This document shows positions 49,488 through 62,660 of a stretch of 64,000 nucleotides of DNA, in pieces (the stretch's first letter is position 1; each line of letters starts with the position of its first letter). The notes under the pieces were generated by a model. That model had not been told where the DNA came from, searched no databases, and was given only the letters and a program-made list of their open reading frames with translations. The position numbers and the translations under genes were made by a program. The DNA is from Malus domestica (lineage: Eukaryota; Streptophyta; Magnoliopsida; Rosales; Rosaceae): NCBI RefSeq assembly GCF_042453785.1, contig NC_091675.1, positions 632,501 through 696,500 on the forward strand, read 5' to 3'.

Positions 49488-50810
49488 TTAAAAGGGAATC
49501 TTCTTCATTGCTTGTCCACTAAGCCGTCTAAGTACACTAGCTGTCATTTCATGATTGCTTCCATTAGCTATTCGTGATTGTGTCTAGTCCACTAGCTGTT
49601 CATTAACCTTTCATGATTGTTTCCATTAGCCATGAATGATTGATTGTTGTCTGGCTCCTATAAAGAGCACTTGTAAATCATTTGTAAGATAACTGAATAT
49701 ACATTCATACTAACCTTAATTTGGTATCAAGAACAACAAAGCTCCATCGAGCATTTTTTTTTTCGATCCTCATGTTTGAATCCACCAACTCACTCCCCTT
49801 GCCCACCCCTGTCACCATTAACGCTGCTGCTCAGTTACCTCTAAAACTCACACCCACCAACTTTCCTTCCTGACGAGCTCAATTCAATGCCCTGCTTCTT
49901 GGATATGACCTGTTAGGTTACATTGATGGATCAAAACCATGTCTTGCTGCCTCCGCTGCCGTGTCCTACACATTCTGGATTCGTCAAGATCAGCTCATAC
50001 TCAAGGGCATAGTGCAAAACGTTGCCCTCAACTTTCTTCCGCTCCACTACGGTCAACCACACCATTATCCGCTCCTCAACATCATCTCCTTGGCTGCTCG
50101 ACTCGGGTGCCTCTCACCATGTCACCTCTGACTCTAGGAACATCTCGGACTCCATTACCTATGATGGTCCTGATTATATTATTATTGGTAATGGAACAGG
50201 TTTGAGTATTACATGTTGGTTCCACATCACTCTCTTCTTCCTCTACCACCCCATTTCACTTAAATGATGTCCTGTGTGTTCCTTCCATTTCTTGTAATAT
50301 TATTTTCATTGCCAAATCTACTAGACAAAATGCAACCTCTATTGAATTTTTTCCTGATTTCTTTCTTGTCAAGGATCTCAACACGGGAGCGGCACTTCTT
50401 CGAGGCCCGAATAAGGACGATACATATGAGTGGCCGTGCTTGATGCCTCAAAAACAAGTTATGAGCAGTGTGATGGACTTCTCCAATGTGTGGCATCGTC
50501 GGCTCGGTCACCCCAACCATCGAACCTTTCTTCAAATCCAACGTACCTCCTCCATTCCTATGTCTTCAACTCATTCTGTTTGCACTTCTTGTCATTGCAA
50601 TAAAAGCCACAAGCTCCCGTTTGGTCATTCTACGCTTGTTAGTAAGCGTCCCCTTGAACTAATTTATAGTGATGTATAGGGTCCTGCTCCCTATTTATCT
50701 ACTGATGGTTTTTTATACTATGTTATGTTTGTAGATCATTTCACAAAATATATTTGGTTTTATCCCATGAAACACAAATCTGATGTTTTCTCAATCTTCA
50801 CAACCTTTAA

Positions 50811-51627
50811 GGGCCCGTTTGTTTGACAGGATTAAGAAGAACTGGACTGGACTAGACTATAGTCCTTTGTTTGGTGTGCACTAGGATTAGCTTTAATGAG
50901 CTTAGCAAGGATTCGCTCGGATTAAAGACCTCCTTAGCCGTTCTTAACGAGGATCCCCAATTTTGGGCGGACTCGTAAGCCAGAGAAAACACGAGAGATT
51001 TTATGCGTCTTCCCTTATCGTCATCATCTCTACGTCTTCCCTCATCATTGTCCTTCCCGTGCTCCCTCATCGTCGTCATCCTCACCCTCATCGCTGCGTC
51101 TTTGCTCATCTGCATCTGCTCGCCCTCATCTGCCTCAAGTTGTCTGGTAAGCTTCGAATCTTTGATTTATTTCGTCGATTTGTGTGGATTAGTTTGTGAT
51201 ATTAACTGAGCTTTATTTGATTTTGTTGTTTTGGGTTTGAGAAATTTTCAATCATAGACCTCTGCACTTGAACAAATTAGGGTTTTGATATTTATGTGAA
51301 ATTGAGATTAGAATTTTGGGTTTTCATAAGATGAGATGGAACTTGGGAATTTAGGATGTCAAAGTTGTCAAACTTGGAAGTCCTACCCACATGCTGTTTT
51401 CGATTTTTAAAATTTGGGGTTTCAACAATGGGAGTACTCTGTGTGTGTGTGTGTGTGTGTCTGTGCGTGCGTGTGTGTGTTTTTGTGTACTATGTGTGTG
51501 TGTGTGTGTACTCTGTGTGTGTGTGTGTCTGTGTGTGTGTAATCTTGTGTGTGTGTGTCTGTGTGTGTGTGTGTGAAATTGTAAAGTTTTTGTAGAAGAC
51601 ACGTAGATAATGGAAACACCTTGTGTG

Positions 51628-51659
<32 letters not shown>

Positions 51660-53051
51660 TCTCATAAACCCATTTGCCGCAGTTTCAGTTTTTCAGGTCT
51701 GTTGGAGTTTTGAAGCAGGACCTTGAAAAACAGTGGTGTACAACCCGAATCTTTTGATTACGACTTGGAGAAACGGATTGTGCCCACTTATGATTTCTTG
51801 AAGAGAATGGTTTATGAGATAAAAATGGCAATCAATGTTTTTGGAAGGGCTCGTGGATCTTGGTGGAAGGCTATGCCAAGAAGGTGACGCCAAACATTCA
51901 AATTTTGAGAGAATTAGGTATGCCTTACACTGCATTTCTCTATTGCTTGCTTGTTATCCCTACGTTTTTATGCTAAAGCTTAAAAAGCTTGAGGTTAAGC
52001 AAATGGGTGTTAATCTGCAGAAATCAACTTCGCTAACAGCAATATTCGCATTGTTTGGTAGCAATAGGTCTATAGAAATCAAAGTTGCCAAGTTTACAAA
52101 ACGTGGGGTTGGTTTGGCGATAATGTTCTCTCTACTTTTAAGCTGTACCCACATTGTATGTTTATGTCGAAGAAGAAACAAATGCTAGCAATGGAGTTTT
52201 TAGCGAACAAGATTGGATGGCCTAAAAAAACTATTGCAAAAAATCCAATGGCTCTTGGTTTCAATTCCAATAAGAGATTGGTTCCAAGGTTTTCAGTTGT
52301 TAAAGTTTTGTTGTTGAAATGATTGATAAGGGGGTTTGAAAATGTGAGTTTGGGTTTTGTGCTGGTGCCATCAGAGAAGTGCTTCTTGGAGAGGTTTATG
52401 GCTTATAACTTAGCTTTGCACTATAAAGTATTTTGGCTAATGTTAACTAGGATTTTGTAAATTATGGAGATCTACTTTGGAATGTTATACTATAGTTCAC
52501 TAGCATTTTGTAAAATATCCTGGATGAAAGTTTAGTGAATGATGTTTTAAGAGTCAATCAATGGCAAAGATTGACTTGTCACAAGTATCTTCTTATGTAC
52601 TTGTATTTGTTGAAGTTGCATGTATTGGGCACTATTCTTTTTCTTCTTTTGGGTGATAGAGTTTAAACCAAGCCACATTTGCAAATTAAACTCAACTATT
52701 TATAAATAGTATGTCCCAACTATACTATGTTCCAATTCTAGTAGCAGGTAATAGAAACAAAACAATTGTCCTCTTTTTTTTAAGATTCATAATATACATG
52801 GCAAAAATATGCTCCAATTAACCCATATCATGAGATTTGTAGCATTACTTTATTACACAATGGCAAAAATTTGTAGTCCTAGTCTAGCAAACACAAATCT
52901 GGTGAACAGTACTGTTTTTATTATCATGCTTCTTAGTCCGACACTGCACCAAACGTTTCACTAAGTTAGTCCAGCTCAGTCTAGTCTAAACCAGTCCAGC
53001 TTAATCCCTGCAGCTAGTCCAGTACGAGACGGTCTGGTGCAATAAACACTC
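50811..53051. mobile_element. PIF/Harbinger-like non-autonomous DNA transposon carrying a host gene piece
   Basis: The 2241-base insertion is flanked by TAA on both sides (50808-50810 and 53052-53054). It begins GGGCCCGTTTGTTTG and ends CAATAAACACTC, an imperfect inverted repeat (G.G...GTTT.TTG). Subterminal AGGATTAAG...CTGGACTGGACTAG on the left mirrors CTAGTCTAAACCAGTCCAGC...TTAATCC on the right. A 3-base TAA/TTA duplication and these ends fit PIF/Harbinger. The related Copia copy (59085-62660, minus) has the uninterrupted site, so the insertion boundaries are direct. No transposase is seen. The interior holds (TG)n tracts (51440-51575, 51621-51642) and an mTERF-gene fragment. Confidence 0.8.
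51690..52430 (+). pseudogene. Captured mTERF-family gene fragment inside the Harbinger-like element
   Basis: Translated in changing frames, this stretch gives plant mTERF-repeat text in the correct order. First comes YDLEKRIVPTYDFLKRMVYE, then PNIQILRELGMP, then LLLACYPYVFMLKLKKLE with MGVNLQKST. Next are IFALFGSNRSI, KKKQMLAMEFLANKIGWPKK and TIAKNPMALGFNSNKRLVPR, then SVVKVLLLK and PSEKCFLERFM. mTERF proteins are helical-repeat nucleic-acid-binding proteins of mitochondria and plastids, numerous in plants. The copy has several frameshifts and at least one stop, lacks the targeting N terminus and has no promoter of its own. It is a transduplicated, decayed gene piece and not a functional mTERF gene. 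Seen: the motif order. Inferred: capture by the transposon. Confidence 0.75.
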
Positions 53052-54913
53052 TAAAGCTCTTATAGAAAACTACTTCCACACCAAAATAATCACCTTTTAC
53101 TCTGATGGAGGGGGATAATATGTTAAACTCAAGCATTTTCTTTCCACAAATGGCATCACTCACCTCACCACTCCTCCACACTCCCGAACACAATGGTGTT
53201 ACTGAACGCCGCCACCGCCATGTTGTCGAAACAAGGTTAACACTTCTCCACCAAGCATCCTTACCCCTGACTTATTGGTCATATGCTTTCAAAACCGATG
53301 TGTATCTTATTAATAGGATGCCCACTCATGTTCTCAATAATATCTCTCCATACAAAGCTCTCATTGGTGATCTTCCTAACAACATTACGCTTCGTGTGTT
53401 TGGTTGCTTATGTTTCCCTTGATTAAGACCCTACAATTCTAACAAGCTTCTTCCTCGATCTCGTCCATGTCTCTTTCTTGGTTACTCCATGTCTCTTTCA
53501 GAGGTCTCAGAGTTGTCTCACCCCTGCACCATCACCATATGCGACTACTCACCTCTCATCTCCACATCTATCACTCCCTTACTCCCACCACCAAATAATT
53601 TCAACCATCACCCCATGACCACCCGAGCCAAAAACAATATCTTTAAACCTAAACAACTTTGCACTGCCACCAAACACCCATTTCCTTCTCCCATTGAACC
53701 AATATGTGTTTCTCAGGCTATCAAAGATCCTCTTTGGCGTGCAGCCATGTTCGACGAGTTCAATGCGTTAATCCGCAATGGCACTTGGGAGCTTGTTCCT
53801 CCTAAACCTTCACAGAATCTTATCGGGTGCAAATGGGTCTTCCGCATCAAAATACATTATGATGGCAACATTGATAGGTACAAAGCACGCCTTGTTCCTA
53901 AAGGCTTTCACCAACGTCCTGGCGTGGATTTCTTAGACACCTTCAGTCTAGTTGTCAAACCCACCACCATCCGTATTGTTCTTCATTTGGCTCTCACTCA
54001 TGGTTGGCCTCTTCGTTAATTAGACATGAACAATGCTTTTTTGCATGGATCACTCTCTGAGGATGTTTACATGGTGCAACCCCCCGGGTTCAGTGAATCT
54101 ACTGTTCCAACACATGTCTGGAAACTCCGCAAAGCTTTATATGGCCTAAAGCAGGCACCCCGATCATGGTACAAGGAATTGAGCGCCTTTTTGCTCAATC
54201 AAGGATTTGTCAATGCCATCTCAGATACCTCTCTTTATTTTTCATCAAGATAATGATGTGATCTTCCTTCTAGTTTATGTTGATCTTGTTCTTAGAGGAA
54301 CTAATACCAGGCTCCTCTCTATGTTTATTCAAGCCTTGGCAAATCGTTTTTCTGTCAAAGGTTTGGGGAACCTTCATTATTTCCTTGGGGTTGAAGTGAT
54401 ACCCACCACCACGGATTTGTGTCTTTCTCAACATAAATACATCCATGATCTTCTAGCTAAAGCTAAAATGGATGGTGCTAAGGATGTGACCACGCCAATG
54501 GCTACCTCTACTCCTTTGATTCTCTCTGATGGCTATCCTCTCACTGATGTTACTACATTTCGACAACTTGTTGGAGGTTTCCAATACCTCAGTCTCTCTG
54601 TGGCTTCTTCAAGTCACATGTTTCTACTCAGGATCAGCTTGCAGACATCCTCACAAAAGCCCTTCCTCGTCCACGCTTCCAATTGTTACGATCCAATGTC
54701 GGTGTTTAACGGGACCACCGTCTTGCGGGGGCGTAAAAGGGAATCTTCTTCATTGCTTGTCCACTAAGCCGTCTAAGTCTACCAGCTGTCATTTCATGAT
54801 TGTTTCCATTAGCTATTCATGATTGTCTAGTCCACTAGCTGTCCATTAACCTTTCATGATTGTTTCCATTAGCCATGAATGATTGATTGTTGTCTAACTC
54901 CTATAAAGAGCAC

Positions 54914-56154
54914 AAATTAAACCCTCTTTTGACAATTGTAGTATATGTATAAGTAGAGATCGTTCTAAACCGAGGATTACGAGGGATTGCTAATTGATTC
55001 TAAACTGATTTAAAGACATAAAAACAAACTTAAAAACGATATGATAGATTCAAACATATTGCACACATAACTGGAATTCATAATTGGAATTTATCAACTC
55101 ATATTGCACATATAATCATGGCTTTGAAATCACCCCTAGCCAAGAGGGGTTTAGCCACTCATGTTCACAGCAAAACGAAAGAAAAAGAATTTAAACATTG
55201 TAAATATAGAACGAAGTACACCTAAAACGCTCCAATCTTTAAGCTTGAAACGCCAAATTACCTTCTTCTTCCTTACCTTGCTGCGGCACAAATGTCTAAG
55301 GATGTGTATGGATATATGGAAGGGTCATGAATGTATTTAGGTTGGATAGAGGCCACGGCTTTGGATGAAAGGTTGCTGGAATTGTGTTTGGGAGAGTTTG
55401 GATAGTATGTTGCGGCAAAGAAAGGGGAATAGCTGAATGTGTTTATGATGTAGTGTAGTGTGTGTTGTTCTTCCATTCACTTTCCATTTATAGAAGTTCA
55501 AAAGCAAAGAATCACTCAAGTGGCCTTAATAAACAATACAAACAAAGACCAAATGATGCAAAAACAGCTAGTGCACATGCCCTTTTGTCACATGTCTTGC
55601 TTTAAACAAAAGGCAATTATTCATCTCTTGCCAATTCAACTCCTTTGCAGTTGTCCATGTGCCTTCAAACTTGATTTTCTGCACTCTTTACTGTGTGTTC
55701 CAGCTCACTTCCACATGTACTAGCTGTTAGATAAATTTCACACACATGTTTTGCATCATTTCATCTTGCAAACATCAACTTTCGGCCACTTTACACCTTT
55801 TCACACATGCACTATTTCTCCTTGTCCCGTAGGTGAGAACAAAGACAAGGACAGAGAGAAAGCATGATATGAGATACTCTTGCTTTCAACCTTCATGATA
55901 TGAAATACTTTTGCTCTTGATGAGTTGTTTGCAGAGGTACCCCAAGGGATGAGGAACACTGAGTGACTCGAGAGGCTTCATTGGGAATGCATTCTCGGAG
56001 ATGAAGAAAAGTTGAGTATGTCTACCTTGCTATGGAGGGTGAATGTTGACATTTATAGGAATTTCTTAATAACCGGTAGATGTACTATTCTTTCACTCTT
56101 GTCGGCAACCGTTGGGTGATTGAACAGTAAGATTCACGCGCTTTCTACTTCACC
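54914..56154. repeat. Unclassified repeat sequence between the Copia copies
   Basis: No host gene seen. The text around 54950-55010 (GATCGTTCTAAACCGAGGATTACGAG...) is a type often found in non-coding parts of LTR elements. The block 55250-56150 has the look of LTR or leader sequence. Boundaries and family are not established. Confidence 0.4.
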
Positions 56155-57650
56155 AGAAATCTTCGACAGATTGCCCGTAATTTTCGCAAAGCTGAGTGTG
56201 CATATGGCAGGTGCTAACACGTCTGGAAAAGCAGATGCCTCTTCGATATCTGAGATCGGCGCTTCGACAAATTGCCCATGATTTTCGCAAAGCTAAGTGT
56301 GCATGTGACAGGTGCTGACACGTCTAGAAAAGTAAGTGCCTCTTCGATTTCTGAGATCGGCTCGTGGTTTCTGAGCAGGCCCAGCTTTTGAGAAAGCAGG
56401 CGTCTCTTCGATTTCTGAGCAGGCTCATCTTCTAAGAAAGCAGGCGCCTCTTCGATTTCTGAGCGGGCGCCTCTTCAATTTCTGAAGCTCCGTCGAGTGC
56501 TGATTTTTATAGAGGCATGCATTACGTTTCAAAGCATACTTGCATTGCCGCCTGTAGAAACTCCCTTGTTTCACTTCTGAAATCTTGATTTGTCTGACCT
56601 CGTCTTTTTCTTCAACACCTTCGGAAATGTCTTGCACATTTGACCGTCGTCTTAACTTGAATGTCGGGGAAGATATTAACATGTCTTCTCCAGAAAACAT
56701 TTGGCATCCGTCCTTCTTATCCCCCCAATGGTCATCTTACAGTTGGAGAGTCTATGATGATGAACGATACAACTGCTTCGGTGGTGGCCAGAAATCTTCT
56801 CACTCCAAGAAACAGTAGGATACTTTCCAAACGGTTCGACGAGTTGGCTGTTCAGGACTTTCTGGCCTTTAACGTCCAATGTGCAGCCTCAGTATCAAAC
56901 ATGGGCCAACGCCTTCTCGCTCGATCTCGTTAGGTTGAGTCTTTGATTGCTGAGATGGTTAGTCTTCGTCAAGAGATTAGAATGCTTAGGCACGAGACTA
57001 AAGAGTTGCACATACTCGCAACTAATTACTCAACGAGTATGAAGAGGAAGCTTGACCAGCTGCAGGAGTTTGAAGTTTGGATTCAGAGTGATCATCAAAG
57101 GTTTGTAGCGTTACTCTAGAGGCAACTTCTGCCTTCGTCATCTGGCGCTTCACAAGTGTTAAGGCTCCGGAAAATCAAACTCTGATGCTTCATCTTTCTG
57201 AAGCTCCGTCGAGTGCTAAGGCATCACCTGACCAATGAAGGACGGATGCCAAATGTTTTTTGGAGAAGACATGTCAATATCTTCCCTGACATTCAAGTTA
57301 AGAAGACGGTCAAATGGGCAAGACATTTCCGAATGTGTTGAAGAAAAAGAAGAGGTCAGACAAATCAAGATTTCAGAAGTGAAAGAAGGGAGTTTCTACA
57401 GGCGACAATGCAAGTGTGCTTTGAAACGTAATGCATGCCTCTATAAAAATCAGCACTCGACAGAGCTTCAGAAATCGAAGAGGCACCTGCTTTATCAGAA
57501 GATGAGCCTGCTCAGAAATCGAAGAAACGCCTGCTTTCTCAAAAGCTGGGTCTGCTCAGAAACCACGGGCCGATCTCAGAAATCGAAGAGGCGCTTGCTT
57601 TTCCAGACGTGTCAGCACCTGTCACATGCATTAAAATATAGCTCAAAATA
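56155..57650. repeat. LARD-type retroelement fossil with a large inverted duplication
   Basis: A ~105-base tandem duplication (56155-56263 and 56264-56363) is followed by an arm at about 56303-56710. That arm reappears inverted at about 57235-57650. The centre (56711-57234) has a gag-like, coiled-coil-type coding remnant. I read it as a piece of a non-autonomous LTR retroelement (LARD-like). It is broken, with many changes between the arms. No pol region is seen. Confidence 0.55.
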
Positions 57651-59084
57651 GGCTAACAATTAATTCCTCACCAGAACACGAGACGATAATCAATATATTA
57701 AATCAACAAGCTTCACATAAATCAAATCATAAATCCGTAGGCATGCTAATCATTTATGCATTTACTATAAAATCATGTAATTTTAGAAGGGGTCCACTCA
57801 CAGTACTTAGTTGCCAAAAGCTGCGCCACTAGCAAAGATGGAAACGTCACAATAATTGCCCCTAAGCACATTAAATGGTCCAATAAATCAAACTATATAA
57901 TAGCAATTGAATTTGGGAAAACAGACATTGGAAACGGATTCAGAACGTTGAATTACCCTAAGAAAGGTCCCGAACAAAAACCCAAAAAGTCAACCCTAAA
58001 ATCAGCGTTGACCGGGGGTCAATGGTCAAATTAGGTCTATCGGGTTTTAGGCTTGAAATCCGGATTAGGGTTTTAAATGGGTTTTAGAAACCTAGGGTTT
58101 TTGGTTAAAAAGGATTAGGATGAAAAATGGTGGTTTGGGCTTAAGCCCAAACACACACACATACACTACAAACACACACACATGCACGGGCTACTCACAC
58201 ACAGCCCATACACATACACACAGGCCCCAAGGCCTTATTAAAGGGCTGGGCTTAGAACCCCTTAACCAAAAACCGGCCCAAGGCCATTCTAAATAAGGCA
58301 TGTGGCCTTTGGGGTCTTTAAAACAAATAACTAAAATAAAAATCAAACGGGCTGGGGATTTGGGCTAAGGCAAAACGGGCTTAAGGCCCGTGGGATTCTA
58401 AACAGCCTGAAAGGCCTGGTTTTGCCGAAGAAGAAGGCCGGAAAACCACCCAACTTTAAACGGCTATAACTTTGTCACTACTCAACGAAATCAAGAGAGA
58501 AAAAAACAAAAGTTGTAGCCCTTGAAGAGACGAAGAGAATGGTACCTCACACGACGTCTAACTCGCCGTGGTTTGGCCGGAAAATGCCTCGAAATCTGTC
58601 GGACTCGCCGGAAACTGGGTAAGATTCAAATGAGTATAACTTCTTTAAAACTCAACTAAATTGAGTGAAACAAAAAGGAAAGTTGTAGTACTCAGGGAGA
58701 TGAAGGGATTGATACCTTACACGCCGGCCAACTAGCCGTGGTTTGGCTGGAAATGGCCTCGAAAGGGGCGGTGCTCGCCGGAGCTCGTGTACGGGGCTTC
58801 GTGGTTCGACTTTCAAGATGCCAAGACTATGGTTGAGTTCGTAACGACGAGATAAAGATGATGGTGATGATTGTTGGTAACAAAAACTCTCAGAGGGGTT
58901 GAGATAGAGAGAGCCGAGAGAGTGAGGGAGAGAGAGTTGCGGAAGAGGTGAGGGAGAAGAGAGAACTGAGAGAAGAGAGAGGGAGACCAGAAAACATAAA
59001 ATAAAACAAGGTGGGCCCCACGGGCTCACCAATTAAGGACTAAACAAATTTTTAAAATATAAAAATGGGGGTTGGGGTGTTTCA
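57651..59084 (-). mobile_element. Probable LTR of a retrotransposon, solo or truncated
   Basis: On the minus strand the block starts TGAAACACCCCAACCCCC exactly where Copia copy 2 stops. It runs about 1.43 kb with no pol or gag coding, a CA/TG-rich microsatellite-like patch (58140-58225) and two mirrored-sense copies of a GCCGTGGTTTGGC-containing paragraph (58440-58620 and 58625-58770). Start motif, length and lack of coding suggest a long LTR. The far end and target duplication were not found, so it may be truncated. Confidence 0.4.
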
Positions 59085-62000
59085 ATCCATTTTAGCTTTA
59101 GCTAGAAGATCATGGATGTATTTATGTTAAGCAAGAAACAAACCCGTGGTGGTGGGTATCACTTCAACCCCAAGGAAATAATGAAGGTTCCCCAAATCTT
59201 TGACAGAAAAACGATTTGCCAAGGCTTGAATAAACGTAGAAATGAGCCTGGTATTAGTTCCTGTAAGAACAAGATCATCAACATAAACTAGAAGGAAGAT
59301 CACATTATTATCCTGACGAAAAATAAAGAGAGAGGTATCTGAGATGACATTGACAAATCCTTGATTGAGCAAAAAGACGCTCAACTCCTTGTACCATGAT
59401 CGGGGTGCCTGCTTTAGGCCATATAAAGCTTTGCGGAGTTTGCAGACATGTGTTGGAACAGTAGATTCACCGAACCCGGGGGGTTGCACCATGTAAACAT
59501 CCTCAGAGAGTGATCCATGCAAAAAAGCATTGTTCACGTCTAATTAACGAATAGGCCAACCATGAGTGAGAGCCAAATGAAGAACAATATGGATGGTGGT
59601 GGGTTTGATAACTGGATTGAAGATGTCTAAGAAATCCATGCCAGGATGTTGGTGAAAGCCTTTAGCAACAAGGTGTGCTTTGTACCTATCAATGTTGCCA
59701 TCAGAATGTCTTTTGATGCGGAAGACCCATTTGCACCCAATAAGATTCTGTGAAGGTTGAGGAGGAACAAGCTCCCAAGTGCCATTGCGGCTTAACGCAT
59801 TGAACTCATCGAACATGGCTGGACGCCAAAAAGGATCTTTGATAGCCTGAGAAACACATGTTGGTTCAATGGGAGAATGAAGTGGGTGTTTGGTGGCAGT
59901 GCAAAGTTGTTTAGGTTTAAAGATAATGTTTTTGGCTCGGGTGGTCATGGGGTGATGGTTGAAATTATTTGGTGGTAGTGGTAGGGGTGAGGGAGTGATA
60001 GATGTGGTGATGGGGGGTGGGCAGTTGCAGATGGTGATGGTGTAGGGGAGAGACATAACTCCGAGACCTCTAAAGACGTATGAGTGGCAACATGCTGAAA
60101 AGATGAGGTGTGTGATGGAACCGGTGGTACCTCGGCAATGTGAGCAGGAATGGAGATGGTTGTTAGAGTGATAACAGACCATGCGGTGGAGTTGGGGGAA
60201 GGAACTAGAGGGACGACGGAGTCAGGAGAAGAAAAAGGAAAAGTGTTTTCGTCAAATCGAACGTGACGGGAAACAAACATACGATGGGAATGGAGATCAA
60301 AACATAGATAAGCACTTTGAGTAGAGGAGTAACCAAGAAAGAGACATGGACGAGATCGAGGAAGAAGCTTGTTGGAATTGTACGGTCTTAACCAAGGGAA
60401 ACATAAGCAACCAAACACACGAAGCTTAATGTAGTTAGAAAGATCACCAAATAGAGCTTTGTATGGAGAGATATTATTGAGAACATGAGTGGGCATCCTA
60501 TTAATAAGATACACATCAGTTTTGAAAGCATATGACCAATAAGTTAGGGGTAAGGATGCTTGGTGGATAAGTGTTAACCCTGTTTCGACAACATGGCGAT
60601 GGCAGCGTTCAGTAACACCATTGTGTTCGGGAGTGTGTGAAGGAGTGGTGAGGTGAGTGATGCCATTTGTGGAAAGAAAATGCTTGAGTTTAACATATTC
60701 TCCCCCTCCGTCAAAGTAAAAGGTGATTATTTTGGTGTGGAAGTAGTTTTCTACAAGAGCTTTAAAGGTTGTGAAGATTGAGAAAACATCGGATTTGTGT
60801 TTCATGGGATAAAACCAAATATATTTTGTGAAATGATCTACAAAGATAACATAGTATGAAAAACCATTAGTAGATAAATAGGGAGCAGGACCCCATACAT
60901 CACTATAAATTAGTTTAAGGGGACGCTTACTAACAAACGTAGAATGACCAAACAGAAGCTTGTGGCTCTTATTGCAATGATAAGAAGTGCAAACAAAATG
61001 AGTTAAAGACATAGGAATGGAGGAGGTACGTTGGATTTGAAGAAAGGTTCGATGGTTGGGGTGACCGAGCCGACGGTGCCACACATTGGAGAAGTCCATC
61101 ACACTGCTCATAACTTGTTTTTGAGGCATCAAGCACGGCCACTCATATGTATCGTCCTTATTCGGGCCTCGAAGAAGTGCCGTTCCCGTGTTGAGATCCT
61201 TGACAAGAAAGAAATCAGGAGAAAATTCAATAGAGGTTGCATTTTGTCTATTAAATTTGGCAATGGAAATAATATTATGAGAAATAGAAGGAACACACAG
61301 GACATCATTTAAGTGAAATAGGGTGGTAGAGGAAAAAGAGAGTGATGTGGAACCAACATGTGTAATACTTAAACCTGTTCCATTACCAATAATAATCTGA
61401 TCAGGACCATCATAAGTAATGGAGTCCGGGATGTTCCTAGAGTCAGAGGTGACATGGTGAGAGGCACCCGAGTCGAGCAGCCAAGGAGATGATGTTGAGG
61501 AGCGGATAGTGGTGTGGTTGACCATAGGTGGAGCGGAAGAAAGTTGAGGGCAACGTTTTGCACTATGCCCTTGAGTACCACACCATTGACATAAACCACG
61601 ATACCCCGTACCGGAACGGCGATTATAAGATTTGTGGTTGTTAGCACGGTGAGAGTTGTAGATGGTATTCGTTGGACGTTGTTGGGAGGCTTGTGTGGAC
61701 CTGAAGTCACGCTGGGAGGAGCGGGGAGCTTGAGCAACAAGGGTAATCATAGGAGCTGGTGGTGCATCCCGTTGGAGAAAAGTTTCATGTTCAATGAGTT
61801 TGTCATACAGATTCTCAAAGGAGATGGAGGTATCGCTAGCTCGAACAACGGTAGCTATTTCTTTGAATGCAGGTCCAACACCACTGAAGACGTGTAGAGC
61901 AACATCATCGTCGGATAATGGAGAATCAATGATGGCAAGCTCATCGATGATAGCTTTGATAGCTTGTAGAAAAACTGACACAGGTTGTGTATCACGATGA

Positions 62001-62660
62001 GCATAAGATGTTCTTTGAGGTTGAGAACCCGATAGCGTGTTTTGTTGGCGTAGAGCTTGGTGAGCTTGTCCCAAGCCTCCTTAGAGGTTTTAGAGGAGGA
62101 AATGAGAGATATAATATGTTCAAAGACAGAAGCTAAGATAGCATGTAGTAGGAGCTGATCTTGACGAATCCAGAAGGTGTAGGACACGGCAGAAGAGGCA
62201 GCAGGACATGGTTTTGATCCATCAATGTAACCTATCAGGTCATATCCAAGAAGCAGGGCATTAAATTGAGCTCGCCAGGAAGGAAAGTTGGTGGGTGTGA
62301 GTTTTAGAGGTAACTGAGCAGCAGCGTTAATGGTGACAGGGGTGGGCAAGGGGAGTGAGTTGGTGGATTTAGCCATGAGGATCGGAAAAAAAAATGCTCG
62401 ATGGAGCTTTGTTGCTCTTGATACCAAATTAAGGTTAGTATGAATGTATATTCAGTTATCTTACAAATGATTTACAAGTGCTCTTTATAGGAGCTAGACA
62501 ACAATCAATCATTCATGGCTAATGGAAACAATCATGAAAGGTTAATGAACAGCTAGTGGACTAGACACAATCATGAATAGCTAATGGAAGCAATCATGAA
62601 AGGACTGCTGATGGACTTAGACGGCTTAGTGGACAAGCAATGAAGAAGATTCCCTTTTAA
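59085..62660 (-). mobile_element. Copia LTR retrotransposon fossil, copy 2 (inverted to copy 1)
   Basis: Minus-strand Ty1/Copia fossil. The 5' LTR lies at about 62660-62420. It is followed by a gag region with a UBN2-type domain and CCHC zinc knuckle (CQWCGTQGHSAKRC, near 61.58 kb), a protease (WLLDSGASHHV, near 61.48 kb), integrase (WHRRLGHPNHRTF) and part of reverse transcriptase (YVDDLVLTG). A long gag-to-integrase frame survives, but the element is broken: the 3' end, including RNase H and the 3' LTR, is missing beyond 59085. It lacks the Harbinger-like insertion present in copy 1. The two copies are close relatives in opposite orientation. Confidence 0.87.

Larger units (their letters stand above)
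49488..54913 (+). mobile_element. Copia LTR retrotransposon fossil, copy 1
   Basis: Old Ty1/Copia element on the plus strand. A 5' LTR of about 230 bases (49488-~49720) is followed by a TTGGTATCAAG primer-binding-type site. Remnants of gag, protease, integrase and reverse transcriptase follow in Copia order. A polypurine stretch (GCGGGGGCG) lies just before a partial 3' LTR (54734-54913). It is clearly broken, with many breaks, and cannot be autonomous. The two LTRs differ at roughly 8-10 positions over about 180 shared bases by eye, suggesting an age of a few million years. A 2.24 kb DNA transposon (50811-53051) is inserted in the integrase region. Confidence 0.85.

Noticed and set aside
51351-51619. 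Cys/Val- and His/Thr-rich open frames on both strands
   Set aside because: Products of (TG)n/(CA)n microsatellite translation.
58652-59032. 126-codon minus-strand frame with Ser/Leu/Pro-rich text
   Set aside because: Lies within the LTR-like block and its GA-rich tract; no protein family signal.
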